NCBI GenBank assembly: GCA_002352145.1
Contig: DEHX01000181.1
Span: 24,087 to 29,545 of the forward strand
Length of the DNA stretch: 5,459 bases
Reading direction: 5' to 3'
Source: Chitinophagaceae bacterium UBA2789
GTDB lineage: Bacteria > Bacteroidota > Bacteroidia > Chitinophagales > Chitinophagaceae
Numbering within the stretch: the first letter of the stretch is position 1; each line of letters starts with the position of its first letter. Position numbers and translations under genes: made by a program. The notes under the pieces were generated by a model that saw nothing but the letters and a program-made list of their open reading frames with translations, did no database searches and was not told where the DNA came from. This document shows, piece after piece, positions 1 to 5,459 of the stretch.

Positions 1-786
1 CACTGGACCTGGCACCCGGAAGGAATACTTTTTAAAATGGGAGTATTGGATTTCGCAGGTGGCACAGTAGTACATATATCCGCCGGTTGTGCAGCACTTA
101 TGGGTGCTATTGTGTTGAAAAGAAGAAAGACGCATATCTTAAAAGAAGAGGTAAAGCCTGCCCGTATTCCTTACGTTTTGTTAGGCACCGGTCTTTTATG
201 GTTTGGCTGGTTTGGTTTTAATGCCGGTTCAGCCTTGGCAGTAAACAGCCTGGCTGTGTCAGCTTTTGGCACCACCAATATTGCATCTGCTGCTGCAGGT
301 ATTACCTGGATCTTCTTTGATGTATTGAGAGGTCAGAAACCCTCTGCTCTTGGTTTTTGTATTGGCGCTGTAGTGGGATTAGTGGCTATAACACCGGCAG
401 CAGGTTTTGTTGGTTTGCCGCAAAGTATATTTGTAGGCTTCTTTGCAGCCATTGTCTCTAACGTTGCCGTGCATTGGAAGGGAAAAACAACCATTGATGA
501 TACATTGGATGTATTCCCTTGTCATGGATTAGGAGGCATAACAGGCATGATTCTCACCGGGGTTTTTGCATCGAAAAAAATTAACCCTGCCGGTAATGAC
601 GGTTTATTCTATGGAAATACTGATTTTTTCCTGACACAACTGTATGGTTGTCTTATTGTGGTGGCGTTTGCTACAATTATGAGTTTTATCATTTTCAAAG
701 TGGTAAACTTCATTCATCCTTTAAGAGTGTCTGATGAGGAAGAAGAAAAAGGCTTAGACATTACACAGCACAATGAAAAGCTATAA
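1..786 (+). CDS. amt: Ammonium transporter Amt, 3' part (N-terminus outside window)
   Basis: Inner-membrane Amt/Mep/Rh channel that moves ammonium into the cell. The frame is open from base 1, so the ATG at 37 is internal; 261 residues are visible of a family usually 400-450 long. The stretch from DFAGG at fragment residue 17 matches the ammonium transporter signature as I remember it. Compared with E. coli AmtB, the pore twin histidines are H25 and H175 (H168/H318, same 150-residue spacing), the outer-site Trp is W4 (W148), and WFGWFGFNAGS supplies W70, F73 and S77 (W212, F215, S219). Hydrophobic segments fit TM5 to TM11: about 18-40, 57-80, 92-113, 122-142, 144-162, 175-195 and 212-240. The cytosolic tail has the conserved GLDI but ends at HNEKL, shorter than the usual HGExAY ending. 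Amt genes often sit beside a PII gene (glnK); any such partner would lie upstream, out of view. It converges on ppc. Family assignment is secure; physiological role is inferred. Confidence 0.96.
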   Translation, partial: HWTWHPEGILFKMGVLDFAGGTVVHISAGCAALMGAIVLKRRKTHILKEEVKPARIPYVLLGTGLLWFGWFGFNAGSALAVNSLAVSAFGTTNIASAAAGITWIFFDVLRGQKPSALGFCIGAVVGLVAITPAAGFVGLPQSIFVGFFAAIVSNVAVHWKGKTTIDDTLDVFPCHGLGGITGMILTGVFASKKINPAGNDGLFYGNTDFFLTQLYGCLIVVAFATIMSFIIFKVVNFIHPLRVSDEEEEKGLDITQHNEKL

Positions 787-801
787 GAATGAAATTAATC
801 A

Positions 802-3381
802 TTATGCCGAATTCCTTCCGGCATTGATAATACCGAAAGAACATCGCATAGCCAGTTTTTCAAAGGTCTCCCGTAATTCAACAGGTGCCGACTGTTCTTC
901 CATTTCTCTGATACGGGTCATAGCATATTGCTGAATGGTTACCAGCGGTAACACAATCTTTTCCCGCATTTGTATCGACAACTGCTCAACTGGATAATCA
1001 GCCATCAGTTCGTTATTACCGGTGATCTTATATAAATACTGTTTGGTCAGTTCATATTCATCATGGATCATTTGATATAGCTCTCCAAATTGCTTATGCC
1101 CGGCGAGATACGCTGTCAGCGGGAAAAATGATTTCATCATGGCCATCTCACAATTATCCAGCAGTGTCCGGAAAAACAATGACTGGTGATATAATTTTTG
1201 CAGCTCCGGCAATTTTCCCTTCTTTTCCATTTGTTGTAATGCAGTGCCTACGCCATAATAACCCGTTACATTTTGTTTCAGCTGGCTCCATGAACCGGCA
1301 AAAGGAATTGCCCTGAGGTCTTTTAAAGATAATCCTGACAAGGTTCCTCTTTTTGCCGGGCGGCTTCCAATATTTGTTTCACTGTAAAATCGCAAGGGGC
1401 TAACCTGTAATAAATAATCTGCAAGGTAGGGATGATCTCTAAGCCCTTTGTACGCATCAAAACCAGCAACAGACAGTTCCTGCAATAGATTCTCCTCACT
1501 ATTGGAAAGTGTAGTCTCTTTGGTAGAAAACAAATCGTTAGTGATCCCCGCATGCAGTAATTGCTCAATGTTGAATTGTGCAGCATCCACTGTACCGAAG
1601 TTGGAACTAACGGTCTGCCCTTGTATAGTCAGTTGTATCTCCCTGTTGGAAATATTCTTTCCCATTGATGCATAAAATTTATGCGTCTTCCCTCCCCCTC
1701 TTGCAGGCGGGCCTCCGCGACCATCGAAGAATATAACATCAATATTATATTTCCTTGATACCCGGGTCAGTTCCTCCTTGGCTTTATAGATGCTCCAGTT
1801 AGCCATCAGGTAGCCGCCGTCTTTGGTACCATCCGAAAAACCGAGCATTATCGTTTGGCGCTTTCCCCTTCGTTCCAGGTGCTGACGGTATGCATGCAGT
1901 TCGTATAATGACTGCATCACAGTGGCGGCATTATTAAGATCACTGATGGTTTCAAAAAGTGGCACTATATCTATGTTCATTTCCTCTGGCTTCCAGCCAG
2001 ACAAAAGAAATAACCCGTAGACTTCTATTGCATTCAAAGCACTGTTGCATTGGCTGATAATGTAATGACTGCAGCCTTCGGTTCCGTTAAACTGCTGAAT
2101 TTCTTTTATGCTGCGAATAGTCAGTAATGTGTCCTGCAGCACCGGATCATTTACCGGACTAATATCAATTACCGAATTAATTGAAACCAGCAATTCCATT
2201 TTTTCAGTTTCAGTAAGATCTCTATAAGCCAGGGGTAATACTGACTGCTGTGATGAAAGTTCATTAAGTAACTTTCCGTGTACTGAACTATCCTGCCGTA
2301 TGTCCAGAGAAGCAAAATGCAAACCGAATAATTCAATTTTACTGATCAGGTTATTCACCAGATGCAGGAACAAACCATTATGCTGGTGAATGATCACTTC
2401 TTTTATCCTGTACAATGTGTCTAATATTTCCTCTTTTTTCAGATCAGCTTTAAATCCGGGGATAAAGAGGTTATTGTACAATCTTGTCTCAAGCTGTTGC
2501 AGTAACGTTTCTACTCCTTCAAATGTCAGCCTTCTTCTTAACTTACGGACATCCATGTAATAACACTTGACGATGGCACCCCTGAGTGCATTGGCCACCT
2601 GTAATGTTATCTCACTTGTTACAAAAGGGTTACCATCCCTGTCGCCACCAGGCCAGAAGCCCATTTTGATAATGGAGTTTTCTTTGTTAACGGCATCCGG
2701 GAACTGGTTCTTTAAGGATGAGATGATTTTGCCTGCCGCCGGATAAAATACATTTTCCAGGTACCAGATAAGACTGACAGCCTCATCATAAGGAGTAGGC
2801 TTTTTCTTTTTAAAGAAAGGTGTTTTTCCCAGCTGTTGTAAGTAGGTATTAACAAGGTTAGTGTTATTATCAGCCAATGCTTTTGCCAGGTCATTGATGA
2901 TCCCCAGCACTGATCCGGGATAAAACTGGGTAGGATGAGCTGTAAGCACCAGCCTGATGGCAAAATCATTTAGCTTTAGCGCCAGCTCGTTTTCCTTTCC
3001 TGATTGTAAAACTTCCGATTCAAGATGCTTTAGGGTACCAACACCATTCAGGTCATTTACATACTTAAAAGCCGCATCCTCCAGTGCATCAAAAAGCACA
3101 ACCTGTCTTTCGATATATTGTACAAAACGAAATAGAAGATCATTCCTGTCCTCTGTCTTTGTATAAACAGTATGCCGGGTAAAGAAGTCATCAATAATAT
3201 CGGCAGGACTTAGTTTTCTTTTATACTCTTCCTCGCAATTATTTGACAAAAGCGAAAGCAAAATCCCTGTTTTTTCAATTCGGTGAAAAGGCAGTGAGGT
3301 AAATAAACTATTGTATAGCTGGAAGCGAATACCCACTTCGCTTTTAAACTGCTGCAATGCTCTGCCGGATTGATGGTCCAT
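802..3381 (-). CDS. ppc: Phosphoenolpyruvate carboxylase
   Basis: Cytosolic enzyme that carboxylates phosphoenolpyruvate with bicarbonate to oxaloacetate and phosphate, an anaplerotic supply for the TCA cycle and aspartate-family synthesis. It has 859 residues (E. coli 883). Residues equivalent to the E. coli enzyme are visible: catalytic H149 in LTAHPTQ (H138), GGDRDGN at 245-251, R362 in LDIRQDS (R396), metal ligands E477 in LFET (E506) and D517 in GFSDGTKDGG (D543), K520 (K546), R555 and R561 in GRGGPPARGG (R581, R587), R674 in NIGSRPAKR (R699) and R690 in LRAIP (R713). The aspartate-inhibitor site looks kept: R561, K750, R806 and N857 (R587, K773, R832, N881), with the chain ending RNSA where E. 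coli has RNTG. Oddities: P155-G156 replace the Arg pair after TAHPT[EQ]xx, D553 replaces His579, and QGQ replaces QGE near 587-589. The start at 3381 gives a plausible N-terminus and has no Shine-Dalgarno. It lies downstream of the rplQ terminator, so probably has its own promoter. Confidence 0.97.
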   Translation of the reverse strand: MDHQSGRALQQFKSEVGIRFQLYNSLFTSLPFHRIEKTGILLSLLSNNCEEEYKRKLSPADIIDDFFTRHTVYTKTEDRNDLLFRFVQYIERQVVLFDALEDAAFKYVNDLNGVGTLKHLESEVLQSGKENELALKLNDFAIRLVLTAHPTQFYPGSVLGIINDLAKALADNNTNLVNTYLQQLGKTPFFKKKKPTPYDEAVSLIWYLENVFYPAAGKIISSLKNQFPDAVNKENSIIKMGFWPGGDRDGNPFVTSEITLQVANALRGAIVKCYYMDVRKLRRRLTFEGVETLLQQLETRLYNNLFIPGFKADLKKEEILDTLYRIKEVIIHQHNGLFLHLVNNLISKIELFGLHFASLDIRQDSSVHGKLLNELSSQQSVLPLAYRDLTETEKMELLVSINSVIDISPVNDPVLQDTLLTIRSIKEIQQFNGTEGCSHYIISQCNSALNAIEVYGLFLLSGWKPEEMNIDIVPLFETISDLNNAATVMQSLYELHAYRQHLERRGKRQTIMLGFSDGTKDGGYLMANWSIYKAKEELTRVSRKYNIDVIFFDGRGGPPARGGGKTHKFYASMGKNISNREIQLTIQGQTVSSNFGTVDAAQFNIEQLLHAGITNDLFSTKETTLSNSEENLLQELSVAGFDAYKGLRDHPYLADYLLQVSPLRFYSETNIGSRPAKRGTLSGLSLKDLRAIPFAGSWSQLKQNVTGYYGVGTALQQMEKKGKLPELQKLYHQSLFFRTLLDNCEMAMMKSFFPLTAYLAGHKQFGELYQMIHDEYELTKQYLYKITGNNELMADYPVEQLSIQMREKIVLPLVTIQQYAMTRIREMEEQSAPVELRETFEKLAMRCSFGIINAGRNSA
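804..824. terminator. Possible weak bidirectional hairpin between convergent amt and ppc
   Basis: ATGCCG (804-809) and CGGCAT (819-824) form a 6-bp stem around a 9-base loop. It lies 18 bases past the amt stop and overlaps the ppc stop codon (802-804). It is the only hairpin I see in the very short convergent gap. Neither side has a clear T tract, so intrinsic termination is doubtful and the repeat may simply be coding sequence of the ppc 3' end. Confidence 0.25.
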
Positions 3382-3468
3382 GTTCGTAATTTAATGTATT
3401 TCAAAAACAGCAAGCAGTAAAGTGAAAATAGTTTATTTATTCAATAATTCGCCATAAGATCAACCAAT
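3382..3468 (-). promoter_or_regulatory. ppc leader, probable promoter region
   Basis: These 87 A/T-rich bases lie between the upstream terminator and the ppc ATG, so the ppc promoter most likely sits here. The closest match to the Bacteroidota -7 element TAnnTTTG is TGTTTTTG on the minus strand (3409-3402), one defined base off. I do not find a convincing TTTG/TTG -33 element at the expected distance, so the exact site is uncertain. The sequence just before the ATG is A/T-rich without a Shine-Dalgarno, as is usual in this phylum. A small palindrome TTATTGAATAA (3436-3446) is present, with no known meaning. Confidence 0.25.
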
Positions 3469-3498
3469 AAAAAATGCCCCCGAAACTCCGGGGGCATT
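3469..3498 (-). terminator. Intrinsic terminator of the rpsD-rpoA-rplQ operon
   Basis: A perfect 10-bp inverted repeat, AATGCCCCCG (3473-3482) and CGGGGGCATT (3489-3498), encloses a 6-base loop. Read on the minus strand it is followed by a run of six T (3474-3469, two of them in the stem) and then ATT. It starts 24 bases after the rplQ stop. The other side has no T run, so the structure works in the minus direction only. It is a textbook Rho-independent terminator that should separate the ribosomal operon from ppc. Confidence 0.92.
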
Positions 3499-3522
3499 AT
3501 ATCAAACAGATGTTGGCTTCTA

Positions 3523-4017
3523 TTATTCAGCAGCTTTTTCTTCTGTTGTAGCAGGAGTTTCTGTTTTATCAGTTGCTTCTGCTTTCTTTTTAGCACCACC
3601 AGAACGGCGGGTCTTTTTGGCCGGAGCTTTGGATTCGCCTTTACCCTTGCCATAGATCTCGTTGAAATCAACCAGCTCAATCATAGCTGTATCAGCATTA
3701 TCACCAGGACGAAATCCTAATTTAATGATGCGGGTATAACCACCGGGACGACCGGCCACTTTTTCAGCCACAGTACCGAACAACTCCTTTACGGCTTCTT
3801 TGTCCTGCAAATAGCTAAATACAACACGACGCTGATGTGTGGTATTATCCTTTCCTTTTGTGATCAATGGCTCAACATACCCTCTCAAAGCTTTCGCTTT
3901 GGCGGTCGTAGTAACGATCCTTTTGTGCTGGATCAGCTGGCAGGCCAGGTTGCTTAACAACGCATCTCTGTGGGCTTTCTTTCTGCCGAGATTTTTTACT
4001 TTGTCTCCGTGACGCAT
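3523..4017 (-). CDS. rplQ: 50S ribosomal protein L17 with C-terminal extension
   Basis: Large-subunit protein that binds 23S rRNA near the exit of the peptide tunnel. It has 164 residues against 127 in E. coli. The conserved core covers residues 1 to about 122: MRHGDKVKNLGRKKAHR at the start, then RIVTTTAKAKALR (33-45) and the C-terminal GGYTRIIKLGFRPGDNA (92-108) through AMIELVDFN. Residues 123-164 form a low-complexity tail, first basic (runs of Lys/Arg with Gly, Ala and Ser), then acidic (Glu/Thr/Ala). Comparable tails are, to my recollection, common in L17 of Bacteroidota. The start is fixed by the conserved N-terminus; there is no Shine-Dalgarno. It is the last gene of the operon, 91 bases after rpoA, with two inverted repeats in that gap, and is followed by a strong terminator. 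Confidence 0.97.
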   Translation of the reverse strand: MRHGDKVKNLGRKKAHRDALLSNLACQLIQHKRIVTTTAKAKALRGYVEPLITKGKDNTTHQRRVVFSYLQDKEAVKELFGTVAEKVAGRPGGYTRIIKLGFRPGDNADTAMIELVDFNEIYGKGKGESKAPAKKTRRSGGAKKKAEATDKTETPATTEEKAAE

Positions 4018-4035
4018 GACGTTTAGTTTTATTCA

Positions 4036-4060
4036 GCTGTACCGTGTCAGGAATTACAGC
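4036..4060 (-). other. Inverted repeat in the rplQ leader
   Basis: GCTGTA (4036-4041) and TACAGC (4055-4060) form a perfect 6-bp stem. On the minus strand the 13-base loop contains CC and GG that could add two more pairs after a 3-base bulge. It lies 18 bases upstream of the rplQ ATG, between the T tract of the preceding hairpin and the start codon, so it would be in the 5' leader of any rplQ transcript. There is no T tract, so it is not a terminator. A short repeat like this can arise by chance. Confidence 0.3.
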
Positions 4061-4069
4061 CTACATTAT

Positions 4070-4102
4070 AAAAAATAGCAGTTTGCCAATAAGACAAACT
4101 GC
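4070..4102 (-). terminator. Terminator-like hairpin between rpoA and rplQ (possible attenuator)
   Basis: GCAGTTTG (4078-4085) and CAAACTGC (4095-4102) are a perfect 8-bp inverted repeat with a 9-base loop. On the minus strand it begins 6 bases after the rpoA stop and is followed, after TA, by six T (4075-4070). This is the architecture of an intrinsic terminator, though the stem has only four G-C pairs, so partial read-through is likely. It could reduce rplQ expression relative to rpoA, or mark an RNA processing or 3'-end protection site. Alternatively TTTG (4098-4095) and TATTTTTT (4077-4070), 17 bases apart, loosely resemble the -33/-7 elements of a Bacteroidota promoter for rplQ. Confidence 0.5.
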
Positions 4103-4108
4103 ATACAA

Positions 4109-5110
4109 TTAGAATTCGCTCAGATCGATACCCAGTTTCACCAGGTCCATTCCGAAGTGCAGACCTCTTTCTGTCAGCACCTGCTCAATTTCAGCCAGTG
4201 ATTTCTGTCCGAAGTTGCGGAATTTCATCAGGTCCTCCTGCTCGTACTGCACCAGTTCACTCAGTGAGTTGATCTTGGCAGCCTTTAAGCAATTGAAGGC
4301 ACGAACAGAAAGATCAAGATCTTCCAGCGGAGTCTTCAATACTTTACGCAATTGTAAAGTTTGCTCATCCACCAGGTCTTCTTTCTTTTCTTCCTTATTG
4401 TCAAAAGTGATGTTCTCATCAGTGATGATCATCAGGTGCTGGATCAGGATTCTTGAAGCCTGCTTCACCGCTTCTTCCGGGTGGATGGTACCATCGGTAG
4501 CCACTTCCATGATCAGTTTTTCAAAGTCTGTTCTTTGCTCCACACGGGTATTCTCGATGGTGTATTTCACATTCTTGATCGGCGTAAAGATGGCATCAAT
4601 CGGAATGTACCCCATCGGCGCATCTTTCGGTTTGTTATCTTCAGCAGGTACATAACCACGGCCTTTACCGATGGTCAGTTCGATATCCATTCTTGCAGAA
4701 GAATCCAGTGTGCAGATCAGCAGGTCGGGGTTCATGATCTGGAAAGAATGAGTTCCTTCTCCGATCATACCGGCTGTGAACTCTGTTCTGTTCTTTATTG
4801 AAAGAATGATTTTTTCATTGGCCACTTCGTGGTCAACTACTTTTTTGAAGCGAACCTGCTTCAGGTTCAGGAAAATTTCCACCACATCTTCGCTGATACC
4901 TTTCATGGTTGCGAATTCATGATCTACACCTTCTATTTTCACACCAATAATAGCATAGCCTTCCAGTGAACTGAGCAACACACGGCGAAGTGCATTACCA
5001 ATGGTTACACCGTAGCCGGGTTCCAACGGACGAAACTCAAACTGAGCTTCAAAATCAGTTGCTTTCTGCAGAATGATTTTATCGGGTTTCTGGAAATTTA
5101 AAATTGCCAT
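4109..5110 (-). CDS. rpoA: DNA-directed RNA polymerase subunit alpha
   Basis: The alpha subunit dimerises to nucleate core RNA polymerase assembly and contacts promoter DNA and activators. It has 333 residues (E. coli 329), complete. The N-terminal domain spans about 1-231, with NALRRVLLSSLEG (39-51) in the dimer and assembly region and the inserted subdomain about 50-170. An acidic and lysine-rich linker follows (about 232-252, with EEKKEDLVDE). The C-terminal helix-hairpin-helix domain (about 253-333) keeps the DNA- and activator-contact residues equivalent to the E. coli 265 determinant: R270, N273, C274, G301, K303, S304 and E307 (E. coli R265, N268, C269, G296, K298, S299, E302). The chain ends GIDLSEF. 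The start has the usual alpha N-terminal context and lacks a Shine-Dalgarno, with a very A/T-rich leader. It is 61 bases downstream of rpsD and 91 upstream of rplQ, in the standard alpha-operon order. Nothing appears broken. Confidence 0.98.
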   Translation of the reverse strand: MAILNFQKPDKIILQKATDFEAQFEFRPLEPGYGVTIGNALRRVLLSSLEGYAIIGVKIEGVDHEFATMKGISEDVVEIFLNLKQVRFKKVVDHEVANEKIILSIKNRTEFTAGMIGEGTHSFQIMNPDLLICTLDSSARMDIELTIGKGRGYVPAEDNKPKDAPMGYIPIDAIFTPIKNVKYTIENTRVEQRTDFEKLIMEVATDGTIHPEEAVKQASRILIQHLMIITDENITFDNKEEKKEDLVDEQTLQLRKVLKTPLEDLDLSVRAFNCLKAAKINSLSELVQYEQEDLMKFRNFGQKSLAEIEQVLTERGLHFGMDLVKLGIDLSEF

Positions 5111-5144
5111 ATTGAAATTTAGATTTAGGATTTACAATTTTGGT

Positions 5145-5164
5145 TGGCTGAACATTTACAGCCA
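5145..5164 (-). other. Small hairpin between rpsD and rpoA
   Basis: TGGCTG (5145-5150) and CAGCCA (5159-5164) form a 6-bp stem with an 8-base loop, 7 bases past the rpsD stop codon on the minus strand. It has no T tract, so is unlikely to terminate. It could stabilise the rpsD 3' end, be a processing site, or be chance. The rest of the 61-base gap (5111-5144) is A/T-rich leader of rpoA without a recognisable Shine-Dalgarno. Confidence 0.3.
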
Positions 5165-5171
5165 TTCAAGC

Positions 5172-5459
5172 TTACTTAGAATACAATTCCACGATCAGCT
5201 GCTCTTTAATATTCTCCGGAACACTTTCCCTTTCAGGATAGGTAATGAAAGTACCTTTTAGTTCTGTTTCATTCCAGTCGAGCCAGCTGAATTTGGGGTT
5301 CTTTGGACGAACAACACTGGTAATGGATGTTCTTCCTTTGCTGCTTTCCTTGATAGTGATCACATCACCCGGCTTAAGCTGGTAAGAAGGAACATTCACT
5401 ACTTCGCCGTTCACTTCCACATGCTTGTGGCTTACTAACTGGCGGGCGGCCGGACGGCT
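5172..5459 (-). CDS. rpsD: 30S ribosomal protein S4, C-terminal half (5' end outside window)
   Basis: Primary 16S rRNA-binding protein that starts assembly of the 30S 5' domain and contacts S5 near the decoding region. The frame is open to the window edge, giving 95 C-terminal residues of a protein usually about 200 long; the GTG at 5420 is an internal Val, not a start. The visible part opens inside the S4 RNA-binding domain, with ARQLVSHKHVEVNG (5-18) followed by VVNVPSYQLKPGD (20-32). It continues through SWLDWNETELKGTF (55-68), the PER motif (72-74) and the near-universal ending EQLIVELYSK. In E. coli and several other bacteria S4 represses its own operon through a leader far upstream; that region is not in view. 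It is the first visible gene of the alpha-operon end, followed by rpoA after 61 bases. Whether the N-terminal zinc-binding cysteines exist cannot be seen. Confidence 0.98.
   Translation of the reverse strand, partial: SRPAARQLVSHKHVEVNGEVVNVPSYQLKPGDVITIKESSKGRTSITSVVRPKNPKFSWLDWNETELKGTFITYPERESVPENIKEQLIVELYSK

Noticed and set aside
37..786. ATG at 37 as the amt start codon
   Set aside because: The frame is open to base 1, and the residues before it (HWTWHPEG and on) match the conserved Amt segment ahead of DFAGG, so the ATG is internal.
3210..3413. 67-codon minus-strand frame overlapping the ppc start
   Set aside because: Out of frame with ppc, which has a family-consistent N-terminus; the product shows no known features and mostly lies inside ppc.
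3441..3680. 79-codon minus-strand frame over the rplQ end and terminator
   Set aside because: It is a shifted-frame shadow of the Lys-rich L17 tail and runs through the terminator hairpin; no recognisable domain.
4065..4070. TATAAT as a sigma-70 -10 box for rplQ
   Set aside because: No TTGACA-like element at 16-18 bases upstream (the nearest, TTGGCA, is only 13 away), and this phylum uses a different promoter consensus.
4215..4801. Plus-strand frames of 146 and 106 codons opposite rpoA
   Set aside because: Antisense shadows of a well-conserved gene; Cys/Ser-rich composition typical of such frames, no domain, no leader.
5172..5420. GTG at 5420 as the rpsD start codon
   Set aside because: The frame stays open to the window edge and encodes conserved S4 sequence (ARQLVSHKH) upstream of the GTG.
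1..5459. A novel defence, mobile or other undescribed system
   Set aside because: All five long frames are identifiable housekeeping genes in ordinary arrangement, the gaps are short, and no repeats, transposase, integrase or foreign-looking composition is seen.

Overview
The window looks like an ordinary core-genome stretch from a member of the Bacteroidota, plausibly a Chitinophagia-like lineage. The reasons are a moderate G+C, the absence of Shine-Dalgarno sequences before any of the three visible start codons (A/T-rich leaders instead), the Bacteroidota-style divergent phosphoenolpyruvate carboxylase, and the close protein-level resemblance of the ribosomal proteins and RNA polymerase alpha to that phylum. 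The assignment rests on remembered family features, not on a search.

Layout. Positions 1-786 (+) hold the last 261 codons of an ammonium transporter (amt) whose N-terminal part lies outside the window. It converges on ppc (802-3381, -), a complete phosphoenolpyruvate carboxylase; only 15 bases separate the two stop codons. An 87-base leader lies upstream of ppc. Before it sits a strong intrinsic terminator (3469-3498, -) that ends the ribosomal/RNA polymerase operon. That operon reads leftward: rpsD (5172-5459, C-terminal half only), rpoA (4109-5110) and rplQ (3523-4017). This is the distal end of the widespread rpsM-rpsK-rpsD-rpoA-rplQ alpha operon.

How the genes relate. rpsD, rpoA and rplQ supply ribosomal protein S4, the RNA polymerase alpha subunit and ribosomal protein L17, and are expected to be co-transcribed. 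ppc makes oxaloacetate from phosphoenolpyruvate and bicarbonate to refill the C4 pool. It points the same way as the operon but is separated from it by the terminator. amt brings in ammonium. The amt and ppc products meet metabolically (C4 skeletons plus nitrogen for aspartate and glutamate), but convergent orientation argues against a shared transcript.

I found no undescribed system, mobile element, CRISPR array or RNA gene. The most interesting points are non-coding or at residue level: a terminator-like hairpin with a T tract between rpoA and rplQ, inside an operon normally thought of as continuous; a second inverted repeat just before rplQ; a small hairpin between rpsD and rpoA; and a PEPC that keeps its catalytic residues but departs from both classical signature motifs.
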